Shown: piece after piece, positions 1 to 12,004 of the stretch
Layout: every line of letters starts with the position of its first letter
How positions within the stretch are numbered: position 1 is the first letter of the stretch
NCBI GenBank assembly: GCA_039000515.1
Contig: JBCFYV010000012.1
Location: forward strand, 37,403,407 to 37,467,406
Direction of reading: 5' to 3'
DNA from: Timema cristinae
Taxonomy: Eukaryota > Arthropoda > Insecta > Phasmatodea > Timematidae
Length of the DNA stretch: 64,000 nt
Made by a program: the position numbers and the translations under genes
The notes under the pieces: generated by a model
Told to the model about the DNA's origin: nothing
Databases searched by the model: none
The model's input: only the letters and a program-made list of their open reading frames with translations

Positions 1-1930
1 GGAGTTATGGTAGAGTGTATAGCATAACGATAGTCTTTAAGTTGAGCTCCTTTTCCCTTTAATGCGATACAGTTATATATTTTTAATTGCGTAAATATTA
101 GAGCTCTGAAGAAAAGGGTAGTACTGAGCTGGAGATAATGCTATGGACGAGTCCAAATTCTTCTTTCGTTACGTTTCATATATAATCTGTTATGATAATA
201 AAGAATCAAATCCTCTTTAGCACTCGAGTCACTAGAAAACATCTTAGATTGTATAGGGCACGGCCTGGAAGGAAAATGGAATTGAACTTTACTTTCGTTA
301 GTACAGTTCCAACCTTATAAATTTCGATTGTAAGTTTTCACTCGGTTTGCCAATGACAGAAGTATCGGGAATGTCAGTTTTTAAATTAAACTAATATTAT
401 ATAATTAATTATTTATTCACATATTAATTCACTACAGAGGAGAAATATAAAAGTTTAGAAAAATGTTAACGTACAGATTAGAAAACAACAAACAAAACAA
501 TAAATTGTATAGTACCTATATCTACACGAGATTGTGAATAGTTATTCTAAATATTGTCTTGCGTCTTATACGCGATGATTAAACTACTTTAATTACGTAA
601 AAGCCGATATCTTCAAATTTACTTTGCAGTTTATTGGTATAATAAGAGTATAAAGTTTTATGTTAAACCCCCTTTACCCTCCTCCCTCTACCTACCTCCT
701 AGAAAACTGTATACTTCTGCCCATGAGTTAACTAAGTCTATTAAAGTCCTGTACAACTAAACCCTCAGCCCTGCGCAAAAATTTAGATACAAATAAAAAT
801 AATATAAAATATAACAAACTTATGCCCTATAAAATAAATAATTTACTTAAAGATCCACCTGGAATCAAATGAGGTTCATATAGATATACTCTTGGCCTGC
901 ATAACTATTGGTCAGTGAGAATATCAATTAAAGCAATAAGATTATATAGTTTCTCAAATTGTTTAGACGGATAACCTGATTAGGAAAAAAAATATGATAA
1001 CTAAGTTTCTTCAAATATTTATTTATATTATAAACTCAAAACTCCCGTTTTTTTTTCAAAAGAGACAGCTGCAAAACACATTAAGTTGGCACATGAAGAC
1101 TTAAAAAATTAGCTCTATCATCGTTTTAAACAAACGGTTACTATGTCAAACCGACTATAAATGGCCAAAATGCAACAAATTGGGTCCTAAAATCTAATTA
1201 GTTTTGCAAAAATATTTTTAAAAACAAAACAAGTTCGACTGATATTCTAGTATGCCATTAAAACACGTTTGGAGAGGTTTTTTTTTTGTTACTGGCCATT
1301 TAAATGACAATAGAATTTCCATGTGAATAACTTGCATAGCCATCGTATTCTGTAGCAGTCATCTGTTTGCCTTGTCAGAAAAGCAAGCACGAACTCATTA
1401 ATTCTGCCACACCTTCCAACCTTCATGTAGAAGTCATAAATCACTCTCTAGGATGAAAACAGATCAGGTTCTCAGGCTAGTGCAAATCTGTTTTAAAATC
1501 CATGTGCCATTTTAATTAGAAACTGAACATACATTGCGTGGGGTTCATGCAACTTTATTTAAGAACAGACTATTTGTTTGTAGTAGGATAGTAAACACAG
1601 TTTGAAATTTACATTTTTTTTTAATGGATTCCCGAGTGAACAATGGTTCGTAGAAGTGTTTGAACTTATCAAAAGGGAACTAAATTGAAGGCGTGAATAC
1701 TTATCTGAAACTACAATCCTTTGCTATCGAGAATGTTATAAAGTATTAACATTTAAGGGGGCCGCTTTATAGAGCGTTGAAACTCATTGAAGACGTTCAT
1801 TTGTCTAGCAATATTTATATTGCAGTTTGTCGTTTCAAAATATGGTTCACGCTCAAATAATTTAGAAATGTGCCAACAGATGTATGTAATATTTAAAAAA
1901 AACCTTACTATTAAAGTTTTTATTTTATTT
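1..1930. other. AT-rich stretch, little recognisable
   Basis: No coding similarity or clear mobile element was recognised. About 1755-1860 resembles 27875-27965 (both have AGCGTTGAA/AGCGTT-like and ATTGA(A/G)GACGT(T/C)CA segments), so a short dispersed repeat is likely there. A (TTTTA)n run lies at about 1918-1941. Confidence 0.5.
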
Positions 1931-1939
1931 TATTTTATT

Positions 1940-2275
1940 TTGTAGCTTCTTAACCGTTTGAGCTATATGCATATAATAACTACACTAATAGAGTAAGGAT
2001 GATGAAGGTATACATTTAGATAAAATTTACCTTTTATTTACCCTGAAAGGTTACAAGCTTACCTTACATTATTCCACTAGGGTATAGCTTATAAGATAGG
2101 GCCATAGTGTAATACAGCAAGGTAAGATTGCTACTTTTCAGGATGAACAAAGTTTGTCTGTATTGACATGAAGGGAGATTGGGAACCCATTTAAGGATAA
2201 ACACCCTCGTTACAGCCGACTAAGGTTCAACCTCAAACTCTCCCTCAACGAGACCGCAAAGCAGACTGAATGAGC
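1940..2275 (-). mobile_element. Degenerate SINE-II copy (split)
   Basis: The low-coordinate end has the tail-like sequence 'cttcttaaccgtttgagctatatgc', followed by a 'taatagagtaaggatgatgaagg' stretch typical of the SINE-II body on the minus strand. The body resumes at about 2160 ('gaagggagattgggaacccattt') after roughly 100 bp of unrelated sequence. The head (2210-2275) is only weakly tRNA-like. It is read by comparison with better copies at 12991 and 16256; no target-site duplication is clear. Confidence 0.45.
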
Positions 2276-2279
2276 TTTA

Positions 2280-3220
2280 TATTTAGACTACTTGACCACT
2301 GATTGGACATAACAGACCTTTCCCCTGGTTATTTTAATAGTTTTATAGTATTTTTAAGTGAAAATATTATTCACATCAGAGCACATGGAGCTTGGAAAGC
2401 TAGTCAAGAATGGAGTATTTTCATAACGTTTAATTTATAGAACAAACACGGCATCCGAACGTTCTACGAATATAAGAAAACATGGAAATATATAAATAAG
2501 GAATGGGTGGTAATATATATATATATTTTTTTTTTAATACATTGAACACTTAACAGTAAGGGTTAATTAATATTTTCAGTTCTCATTGAACTTGACAATA
2601 TTTACAAACATTGTTTCGCATACGGAGGTTATTCATTGTCTTTGTTGTGTTCAAGCTGGCGCCCCTAGTAGCAATCATGAGAATTAGCGTGTGAGAGTGA
2701 AGATATGGACCAAACAAGAGAGAGGGAATCTTGTTGACATTTAAACGCCACGAGCTTAGAATTTCATGATCTGTCAATTTAAAAATAAAAGTATACTTTA
2801 TTATTTCGGTTCTATTTTCTCTTTTCCATTATTATTTCTTATCTCTCCATTTTAATATCATCAGTTTCAATCTACAGTTTTGAGTTGTTTTTTTTGTAGG
2901 AGCTCACCTCTTCAACTTCACTATGGAACGTTTTTGAATTGACCCTGGTGGAAGTGAGCTGGCCCAATTCGAATTTTGTTCAAAGTTCTCTTATTTTTGA
3001 CATCGTTTTAAAGATGTCATGAAGCCACTTTGTGAATTTTAACACAAACGTAAATATTATCAAAATGGTATTAAAGTTTAAAGTTATTGTGTCAACGGTT
3101 ACCCCTGCTTCCCAACTAAGACTGGGAATGTTTGTGAAGGGATATCTTAAATATCAACTATATAATGAAGATGTTTGTTTTTCAATAATTGTCTACAAGA
3201 CGTTCACTTTCTCGTTATAC
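2280..3220. other. AT-rich stretch, nothing recognised
   Basis: Contains a short (TA)n run at about 2513-2526 and homopolymer T runs. The small open frames here have no recognisable similarity and typical chance lengths. Confidence 0.5.
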
Positions 3221-3225
3221 CTCAC

Positions 3226-4790
3226 AGGTAGAGAAAGTATTATGATAGTAAAAAAATCAAATTCAAGATTTTGATAAATTTTGACGTTTCATGATTGCCC
3301 GAAACCGAAAAAGGGTTTTTTGATTCCCGTCTGTCTGTCTGTACCTCGGAGTAGAGCCTAAACTATTTTACCGTTCGGGCTAAAACTTGGTATCTAGGGT
3401 TTTTATAGGGCTGCCCTGAAGGGTTTTTGTAATTGGATATCTAACCCTAAAATTAAGGGTTGTTTCCTTAAAGGCGAAAAGAAAAAAGATTGATTTGATC
3501 AAAATCAGCTATAATGATTTTAATTACATTTCATTTCTAAGCATTGATCAATATTACAAATACAATGGCTACTTTCAATTTTTTGTAAAAATAAATATAA
3601 GGGCTCCGGTCAATTGTGTAAATTCTAATTTGTATCACGTCCCCGTAACGCTTTAAGATATTAAATTACTTACTATTGCAAATATGTAGGTCTATTTATA
3701 ATAAAAATCTTTTATTTGAAACATATTTTTATAAAACCAATAACTTAGCAATAAAACAACCGTAAAAAAATCTAACCTGAGATGTTGATGTATGTCGACG
3801 TTTCATGACCCCCCTCCCCTCCCCAGAAGCCTGAAAAGTGGTTTTTGCAATGCCATCTGTCTGTGTTTCTGTTTAACCCTAAAATTAGGTGTAGTTTAAT
3901 AAAGGGTGAAAAGAGAAATAAAATCGGTCTAATCTAAATCGGCTGTAACCATTTTGATTAAAATTCGTATCTAGGCATTAATTAGGATTATAGATAGAAT
4001 GGTTATTTTCATTTTCCCCTTGAAAATTAATTTAGGATACCTTACAGTAGTGGAAATTCCGTATCTACACAACTATTTGAGATACTAAATAACTTATCAT
4101 TGAAAAATTGTATTACTATGAAAAATAAAAAAAACTTGTATTTGAAATATATCTTTATTAAACCAGTAGTTTCTGAGATATTGGCATATAATTATATTAC
4201 TACAATTGTATGAGCTTTAATTGCACAGAGATACTTTAGTTTTAACATAATAATTCTCTAATGCCATAGAGTAATTAAATAATAATAAGTCACTCAAAAA
4301 GTTTCTATTTCCTTTAACCGCTTAGGGGAAATGTTTTTACAGCAATGATCTATCTCAATCATTTTATACTCAGTAGTCAATATTTACCTTTTTAATTAGT
4401 TTAAATTTATAAATAAAGAATTGAATAGCAATTCGATAACCATAATATGTGCACCCTCTAATAAAATGTCGAAATTTTTTAACCTGAGTCAAAATTTTAA
4501 TACAAAGTGTTGACCCTTGTGGACCCAATATCGATCTTTTTTTTTTTTGTTTCAAATATACAAATGAGAACTTTAATTCTTTAAAAATAAAATTATAAAA
4601 TTTAGAACTGGGAATTAAAAAATATTTTACATTAGTATAACGGAGTTTTTGCTCGGGTTTGCTAGTATATATTATTTCGTTTCACATTTATTAGTATTTT
4701 TGAGTAAATATTTACATTTTTAAACAATGGAGTGAGAAAGTCCGTGTGGAATTCCGTACCATTTCTTTTCAACATGCATTTCAAATATAT
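3226..4790 (+). repeat. Dispersed ~1-kb repeat, two partial copies in tandem
   Basis: The first unit (about 3226-3780) carries 'tttgacgtttcatga', a GTCTGTCTGTCTGTACCTC tract, 'ctattttaccgttcgggct' and 'ctaaccctaaaattaaggg'. At about 3785 the same opening recurs ('gtcgacgtttcatgac', 'ccatctgtctgtg', 'ttaaccctaaaattag'), with an internal deletion, and runs to about 4790, ending near 'agaaagtccgtgtgg'. The same family recurs at about 50380-51175 on the minus strand and 58435-59530 on the plus strand. No protein was seen in any copy, so the class is unassigned. Sequence with these hallmarks is common in insect genomes, but I cannot name it. Confidence 0.75.
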
Positions 4791-4799
4791 TCATGCTAC

Positions 4800-5410
4800 C
4801 TTAGAACTTGAGTTATTTGAGCTCAACGGGAAGGTGATGTAGTTTAACCTGTGAATACAATCATGAATGATCCAATAAATTATATAAAATATTCTTTTAT
4901 TTTATTTCATGTCAAGCCTCATACTTTTACCGCATTATTATTGAAGTGTTTATCTAATGTGTTTCCACCAAGTATCGTTGCTGTCCAACTACTAGTGTAA
5001 GTCATATTGTGTCAAGTTGCAATGTCAAACAGGAAAGCTCAATGTGATTCTTAACATACACATTCCCAGTAGTCTGGAGATTGTAAGAGTTTCATGTATC
5101 CGAACAATAGTTTGTTTTACCCCCTTCTCCCTTCCCCACCCACACACGTTTCTTAAGTCGAGCTTATATTACATTATATTTATTTAGAAAACCTAATAGC
5201 TTATGGTTATAGTTAGTTTTAGTACTGTATGTATAAACATTTTTATATCAGACGATGTAGGTAATTTTAAGTTTGAAGTTAGTAAAAGTAGGCCTATTAT
5301 TATTTCATTTTCAACGAAGTTTTACGCACATTTTTGTAGTTCTGTGATTAAGGTGTAGCGTATAGAAACTAAGTCTAGTCTTCCACAAATAACGTGAGTA
5401 GCGGTAGCCT
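4800..5410. other. No recognisable feature
   Basis: AT-rich sequence without recognisable repeat or coding similarity. Confidence 0.45.
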
Positions 5411-5414
5411 CCTT

Positions 5415-5960
5415 GGATGAGGTGGATCACTTTCTCCCATAAGAATACCATTGATCCTCCACATTACGAAGTTGGGTCACTTGCACCCTCCTTACTAATG
5501 AGGTGGGTTATTCGCCCCCATGCGAATAATACTAAGAATTGTCAAAGGGAGTCAGTGACGGAACGGGAAATATTATTTTGGGGGTTGAAAATTCTTTTAA
5601 GTTATATCATTGATCCTCCTCACTGCGGTGTTTGGTCACTTTCTCTCACATTGTTCATTTTCACAGAGAAGGTGGGTAACATTTTCCCATAAAAATAGCA
5701 TTGATCAGTGGCGGATCAGGAAATATTATTTTGGGAAGTTGATATAAGTGAGTCAGTGGTGGATCGGGAAATATTATTTTGGGGGTTGACCATCTTTTCT
5801 TGAGTTTTAGCATTGAATTCCTCACTATGAGGTTGGGTTACTTTTTCCCACATTGATCTTTCCCATGGACCAGGTGGGTCACTTTTATCATAAGAATAGC
5901 ATTGCCAGTGGCGGATCAGGAACAAATATTTTGGAAGGGGAGGTGGCGGAACGAGGGGGG
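5415..5960 (+). repeat. Left inverted arm of the polymerase-relic element
   Basis: A degenerate tandem array of modules such as 'gaggtggatcactttctccc', 'ataagaatagcattg' and 'cagtggcggatcaggaaata', with a longer period of about 198 bp ('gggggttgaaaattctttt' near 5580 against 'gggggttgaccatctttt' near 5779). The same modules appear in reverse complement at about 7836-8290, on the other side of the polymerase relic, and once more without the polymerase at about 29265-29450. The CAGTGGCGGATC module resembles hAT termini, so the array may have begun as a MITE. As an alternative, Polinton elements have long terminal inverted repeats that can contain tandem repeats. Confidence 0.7.
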
Positions 5961-5964
5961 AAAA

Positions 5965-6420
5965 CCAAGTCTTTATAAAATAGTTACACCATTAATTTGA
6001 TAATTTTTTATAAATCACTAACATTTTATTATAATATTACTACGTATTGGGTGTTACTCGTTGAGCCTTTCATTAAAACGTTTCCCAGGAGGCACTGCGA
6101 GGAAGTGAGTCACGTCACCTCCCAACTAGAACTAATGTTGACTAAACTATTTAATTTTTATAAAGCCGTGCTGTTTCACTTAATGAAATCAGGCTATTAT
6201 ATTCACAAGCACTCGAGCTTTTTACGTAAGAAAATCTTTATTACAAACTTCCTTTTCAATATACTTACATACAAAACAAAATGATGGTTTATTATTATTA
6301 TTATTATTATTTTATGTTTCCATTGGTGAAAAAATTGGTCTTATTTTGTAGTGACTTTTGAAAGAGTGTCACATCCATTATCTAAAATATAGCATTTGTC
6401 ATCCCCGGGTGAAAGAGCAA
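5965..6420. other. Unassigned interior between left arm and polymerase relic
   Basis: AT-rich sequence with an (ATT)n run at about 6289-6312. No similarity recognised. If the flanking arms are element termini, this is degraded interior. Confidence 0.4.
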
Positions 6421-6426
6421 GTTTAT

Positions 6427-7836
6427 TCAAGGAGATACTATACAATTGATTCTTATCATAGACATATTGGCGTAGTGTAAGATCCCCTGTTTTAAACATT
6501 TTTTATAATGAGAATGTTTAATTTTCTTTTTGAGAGTTGTTTTTGACACACCTTTACCTACTTTTTTCCCTTCAAGCCTCTCCTTTTGAATGGAGTAAAG
6601 TTTCGGTCGAAGTCCCACAAACTCTCGAATACACTCTCCATTCCCCTCATCCTTCATTTTACCCAGAGCTTTTTTATTGAACACACTGTGTAAAAAAGGT
6701 GTTTATGGAAAGTCTGAAGTATCGAATTAGTCTTTAATATCAAACATATTCACATACACATTTTCTGTTTTCAGTTCGTAGCAGAGGGAGTCTGTGACTG
6801 TGAATAAGAGCTTTGCATTTTGTCCATATTTACTTTTAACATAGTTAGTGAACTCCAACTAACTCTTCCACGAAGATCGTATAAACAATAAATGCTGGTG
6901 AAGCAATACGCTTCTTCAGCCTTTTTTCATTATTTAGTAATTGAACATTTACACGATGTCTTTGATTCTCCATCGACTTCCTGAATACTGTATTGTTCAT
7001 GAGTTTGAAAAAGTCCTTTTCAAATCTGTTTACTGCATTTTTTCGTTGGGAAGTATTAAAATCAATATATGGCTTCAAACAAGCGCTCTGATTGAAAGTT
7101 AAGAATCGGTGTATCTTTTGAAACTTCATACTCAAAGAAATATACAGTTTTAAATTATGGTAGTGTACCACATAATTTTGTTTACTGTTTAAGTTGGGCA
7201 CTAGTTTTACGGTTTTCCCGCTGGCTGGAGAGTTCAGCTTGGATTGTATATACTTAGAGAATGGGGATAACATCTAAGGAGTAACTATGACTTTTTCAGG
7301 GGCAAGTGGATAGTCACTGTGCTCGTCATTAATTTCTTCCAGATACTCTAGATCTACTTCTAATATAAAGCCCACAAGGCTATCATCAACAACTGAAATT
7401 ATATTGAGCTCTGCTATTTCATTCTTGTTAAACTACCTAAATTTACTCTGAGGAAGGCAATCAGACATAACAGTCCCATATAAATTATTACAATCCCAGT
7501 ACGTGATGTACTTAACCTCCTTTTCAGGGTTAAAATCCATCATATCAGGGTTGTTTGCTTCAGAATGTTTATTTGAAATCATAGACACCCTACCCCGTAT
7601 TCCTTTTTCCATGAATAAATGCATTTTAATGTCAGTTAGTACCTCCAACTCAACCTTGCTCATCTTTAAAAATGCCGCCCATGCTAGTCAAGGGCTTGTA
7701 CAAAAATATAAAACGTATATTTTATAGTACTCAAACCAAAAAGAGCGAAAATATTTGAAGACGTCTGCTAAAAGTAGAACATCACTTAAAACGTATAAAT
7801 TTCTATAATTTTCCATAGTATTCATTTCAAAATAAT
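6427..7836 (-). pseudogene. Decayed Polinton/Maverick-type family-B DNA polymerase (C-terminal part)
   Basis: Minus-strand reading gives a protein-primed family-B DNA polymerase of the kind carried by Polinton/Maverick elements. Recognisable segments in order are 'LYVLSDVLLLADVF' (about 7800-7765), 'LTDIKMHLFMEKGIRG' (about 7640-7590), the motif-A region 'DCNNLYG' (about 7490), 'MKFQKIHRFLTFNQS' (about 7130-7090), the motif-B region 'NNTVFRKSMEN' (about 6995-6965), motif C 'TVTDS' (about 6815-6800) and 'GKMKDEGNGECIREFVGLRP' (about 6660-6605). One frame runs from about 7831 to 6848, interrupted by TGA (7688-7690), TAG (7433-7435) and TAG (7274-7276). A frameshift near 6845 then leads into a segment with two more stops before the last open block. 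The N-terminal exonuclease part is missing. It cannot make an active enzyme. It starts immediately inside the right inverted arm. Confidence 0.88.
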
Positions 7837-8290
7837 ATTTCCCGATCAGCCACTGACTCACTTTGACAATTCTTAGTATTACTCCCATGGGTGAAAATAA
7901 CCTCCCCTCAATAATAAGGAGGGTCAAGATAAAACTTAAATAAATGTCAACCACCCAAAATAATGTTTCCTGATTTGCCACTGATCAATGCTATTCTTAT
8001 GGGAGGAAGTAGCCCACCTCCCCAGTTAGAGAAACAATGTGGGAGAAAGTGACTCAACTTCGTAATTTGGAGGATCATTCAAAGAGGTGGATCAATGTTA
8101 ACCTTATGGCAGAAAGTGATCCACCTCATTCAGAAGGTGGATCAATGTAAACCTTATGGGAGAAAGTGATCCACCTCATTCAAAGAGGTGGATCAATGTT
8201 AACCTTATGGGAGAAAGTGATCCACCTCATTCAAAGAGGTGGATCAATGTTAACCTTATTGGAGAAAATGAGCCGAAACTGTCATTTCAA
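7836..8290 (-). repeat. Right inverted arm of the polymerase-relic element
   Basis: Contains 'aataatatttcccgatcagc', 'ccaaaataatgtttcctgat' and 'gatcaatgctattcttatgg', the reverse complements of modules in the left arm at 5415-5960. The outermost part is a short tandem array, listed separately. The arm abuts the polymerase relic directly: the first recognisable polymerase codon lies within about 10 bp of 7836. Confidence 0.7.
8086..8275. repeat. Tandem ~51-bp hairpin-forming repeat, 4 units
   Basis: Four units of 50-52 bp; 'accttatgg' recurs at 8101, 8151, 8202 and about 8253. Each unit contains GAGGTGGATCA and its inverse TGATCCACCTC separated by about 22 bp, so each can fold into a hairpin. 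The last unit diverges into 'gagccgaaactgtcatttcaac', which also ends the related copy at 29265-29450. Confidence 0.9.
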
Positions 8291-8377
8291 CCACTACTAA
8301 CGTGTAAGTGTAGGAAATGCGATAGGTCAGTGTTTTTGCGTTTATTATATAAACATATTTTGGTATAATGAATACAG

Positions 8378-8785
8378 CATTGCTGCTGTGGAAATATATA
8401 GTTTAACTTTCTTCCCATGGTGACCTCAACAGTTATTGATTATCTGTCAGGGGTGTCCTGGAATTTATTTATTTTCATTTAAACGTTTTTCATCTAATGC
8501 CATTGTGCTCATGACAGAAATTCAACAAACGTTTGATATCACCATGTAAAGAAAATTAAACTCTATGTTTGTACAGGAGCAATATTTTACTTATTTTTGA
8601 CAAAAACATTGTTTGCTATAAAATCTACAAAAACACTTACCTTTTCTTGCGTCCACTACATCCCAACCTTAAAGTTATTTGATGGATTATTTTGGTGGTT
8701 TTGTGGCGTTTTAGCTACCATTTCTATAGTAAATATAGCAGTGGAAGAATTTTTTCCTATAGGAAGGTGGCACCCTTAAGTTTAA
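8378..8785 (+). repeat. Unclassified dispersed repeat, copy 1
   Basis: Shares an ordered series of segments with 61562-61992 and 63695-64000, for example 'tttaactttcttccca', 'gtgtcctggaattta', 'accatgtaaagaaaatta' and 'ctacaaaaacacttacctttt'. No coding potential is conserved between copies. It lies directly outside the right inverted arm, so it could belong to the same composite element. Confidence 0.65.
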
Positions 8786-8789
8786 CCTA

Positions 8790-11130
8790 CCCACCTGTTG
8801 AACCATTACATTGGGTGTAAATTGGTATTTAAATAGACGTAAATATTTGTTTCTTATACCCGCAGGACTTTAAACTTTGATGCTTACGTATGGATTGCAC
8901 TTTTTCTGATCTATAAAATCACTAATATCGTGACGACTAAATTCAGACTCTTACGGCTTTTAAACCAAAATATTTCAAAACTGGTCAACTCTTTAACAAT
9001 CTTAAACAACTTCAATACATTTATAGCACACTCTCCCTCATCTTATTACAGAAGTTGAATAACTAACCTTTCCACTAGTTGTAATTCTATAGATTAGATT
9101 TTGGACAAAACTTTTAATACTAATTTCCAACTTTTTAATCTTTACTTTAGTAAACTGTTAGTTCAAGAAACATGATAATGAAGATTTTCTCTATTTATCT
9201 ATTTGACGTGTAACATTATTTTATACTTGTTTATACACATTGGCGTAAATACTTGTACGCAGGTTTGGTTGGCATATAATGTGATGTAACAAATCATTTG
9301 TGATCTCCGAAAACAATAATAATAATAATAATAATAATAATAATCTAACATTGGAGAGTTTGAATGAACTCTTAGGAACACTGATGGCCCATAATATTAT
9401 TCTGAAAATAAAAGAAGATGTCAATTATAGGTATTTTTTCACACAAAAATAACTTTAAATATGGACACTTTATAAATTGTTATTATTGTTCCACTTATCC
9501 GATAGTGATATCCAATTTATGTCGACTTTATTCAAACAACCTGCCGTAACCACCATCTTGTGGAAGAGTTGTAGTTCGTGCCGGCAGATATATATCTACT
9601 ACGCATGCTTGTCTAACAGGCAAACTATATTATGTTGTTGTTTTATTTAAGATAGTTATTCAGTGTGATTTATATACAAATGACTAAGGTTATTAGTATA
9701 TTAATGCATAATTGTTTAACTACACATTAATATTATCTCACGTATGGATCCAGCTCGGGAAGCTATAAACTTTATTATCTATGGTCGGTATTGCTAACCT
9801 AATTTTGTTAGAATATTTTGATTAGCTCTCGTTGGTTAAGATGAAAATTAATTGCATCTATTGTATTTAAATTTTAATAGATATTTTTCAGTCCAAATTT
9901 ATATATTTTTTTCTAATAGTTATTATATATTTTGTAGGTTGGGTGAGTATTTTTTAGGAAGGGAAACCAGAATGAAAATTGGGACACGCAAAAAGATGAC
10001 ACTTTTGAGCAAAATTTTTAATTTTTTTATGAAGAGATAAAAAGTGAATAAAAACATAATAAAGCTATTCATGATCTAAGAATAAAGACCAAGCAAAGGA
10101 AATCTCATCCTGGAAAGTTTCCAGCTGTTTGTAAAGTCTTCAAAGAACGATATATAATTAATTAATATCTAATTGAAAATAAAAATGTTTTACTTTGTGC
10201 TTTTTTAGCGAAATCTAAAAAAAATTCATCAAGTAAAATATTTTTATTTTTAATTAACACTGAAAATATATTTTATAAATTGAATTTGAACAACACGCTG
10301 AACTGTTTTATCTTCGTACCTAGGACCACATCAATTTTAGTTATAGGAATGTCAGTATATTTAATTATAATTTGAACTGTTAGTACCATTGCACTTTTCA
10401 TTCATTTCACTATCCAGAGCTATTTTTATTGTGTATGCCCATGAATTTGGCACCTAATCTTTAATTGACCATTTATGTCTGAATGATTATGCCATATAAA
10501 CAAACCAACATTCACACAATTTAGGGTCATATCTTATTAAAGTAACCCTAGTCTCCCAGTAGTATCCCTTCCTCAGCACACCCCAAATTATCTATTATCA
10601 AATCTCAAAGCCAAAAAATCTGGACCTATTTCACCTGGAGGTCCCGAGGTCAAAGATAGTCTCTCCCGACATTATAAAGATAGGTGAAGGATTAGTAGGC
10701 GTCCCACAAGCAAATAATTTAACTGTGAGAATTAACACTGTTAGGTATTCAAGAACGACCAAGTAAAAGAGTAAGAAGAGGGTTCAAGGTTTGGTATTTT
10801 AGTGCTAGAAATACAGAGTTCCACAGTGACGAGACGACAACGAGTGACGAGAATTGTAATCTTAATCGGGAGTAATAGACTTCCGAGGGGAAAAAAACTT
10901 TGTTTTAAAAATACCCTTAACATCCTTATTGTTAATCAATGATTTGATTCGAGAAGCCTAGCCCAAGTATCGATTACCCTGGTTCTGTAACCGGCATGAT
11001 TAGTATCAGTTTGATAGGTTGTTTTATTATTCAAATAAGGCAATTTCATGATGCTAATGCCAAGGCTTTAATCTAAGTCCAGTCTAAGTTGGTTTTTAAG
11101 TAGTGTGCTTGGATGTTGCCTTGGTTATTA
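8790..11130. other. AT-rich stretch; one (AAT)n microsatellite
   Basis: An (AAT)n run of about 10 units lies at 9315-9343. Nothing else was recognised in about 2.3 kb; open frames are short and without similarity. Confidence 0.5.
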
Positions 11131-11139
11131 AGTCATTTT

Positions 11140-11710
11140 AGAATTAGAATTATAATTATTATGTGCTCTGTCTTAGAACAAGTCTATTCCTTTTATCACT
11201 GAACTTTGACCGCCATTTCACCCTGTCCTTTTCCTCCTACTTTAGTTTTCAGAATTTTCGCCTTTCCTTAAATTAATCCAATATTTGAATTATACTTCTT
11301 TCAAACTTTTATTTCCATCAACCTTTCCTTCTATGACGTCGTGCAGTCGACAGTTCCTTCTAAGGATGTGTCCGATCCAGTTTTCTTTGTATCGAAGAAT
11401 CACATTCAAAATGGTTCTCTTCTCATCCACTGTTCTTGGCATTTCTTCAATTGTCAACCTGGTCTTTCAAGTCTTCTCCAGCAACATATTTCAAAGCACT
11501 CCAAGTAGTCCTCTTCCATCTTCATAAGAGTCCAAGCTTAAGCTCCAAACAGCGCTTGATGCTTCAAATGTAGCAGTCCATCAGTTTCTTCCTCAGATCC
11601 AAACCCAACTTGCTGGTCAGCAGTAACCTCTTCTTGTTGAAAGCTTCCTTGGACACGGCGATACTAGACCCAATTTCCTTGGTGCAGTAGTCATCCTTTG
11701 TCCTTTTTGC
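11140..11710 (-). pseudogene. Non-LTR retrotransposon (LINE) reverse-transcriptase C-terminal relic
   Basis: Read on the minus strand from about 11705, the sequence gives 'DDYCTKEIGSSIAVSKEAF', 'NKKRLLLTSKLGLDLRKKL' and 'MDCYI', then after stops and frame changes segments matching the region after the RT core that ends in a '(N)WIGHILRRN(C)'-like block (about 11380-11340). This block is typical of arthropod LINE proteins. The copy is truncated at its 5' side near 11710 and has several stops. The 3' side fades out near 11140 in AT-rich sequence. The clade was not determined. Its tail does not match the shared SINE tail in this window. Confidence 0.8.
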
Positions 11711-11714
11711 ATAC

Positions 11715-11995
11715 ATAAACTTAAATATAAGGTCTATTATAAAAATAAAAGCATATCGTTGGTTTCACACACAACTTTTACGATATTCTTTATGTCTCGA
11801 CTAGAAACACTGGGGGTGGCAGTGGGGCCTTCCACAAGCAATTTTCACTGTGGATCTTTCATGCTCTTTCCACGCTATTTGAGGTTATATGCCCTCCTTC
11901 TCTCTGCTACTTGTATATAGTCATTAATAATCACGGTGGTAAACATTCCATTAAAAATAAATATAATCTATTCTACCAATTAACTTTGCTAATAA
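11715..11995. other. No recognisable feature
   Basis: Short spacer between the LINE relic and a SINE-II copy. A small pyrimidine-rich portion is present; no similarity recognised. Confidence 0.4.
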
Positions 11996-12004
11996 TCGCA
12001 AAGA

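Noticed and set aside
7503..7727. Plus-strand open frame over the polymerase relic
   Set aside because: Antisense shadow of the minus-strand polymerase sequence.
11285..11527. Plus-strand open frame of 80 codons
   Set aside because: It is antisense to a recognisable LINE reverse-transcriptase tail.
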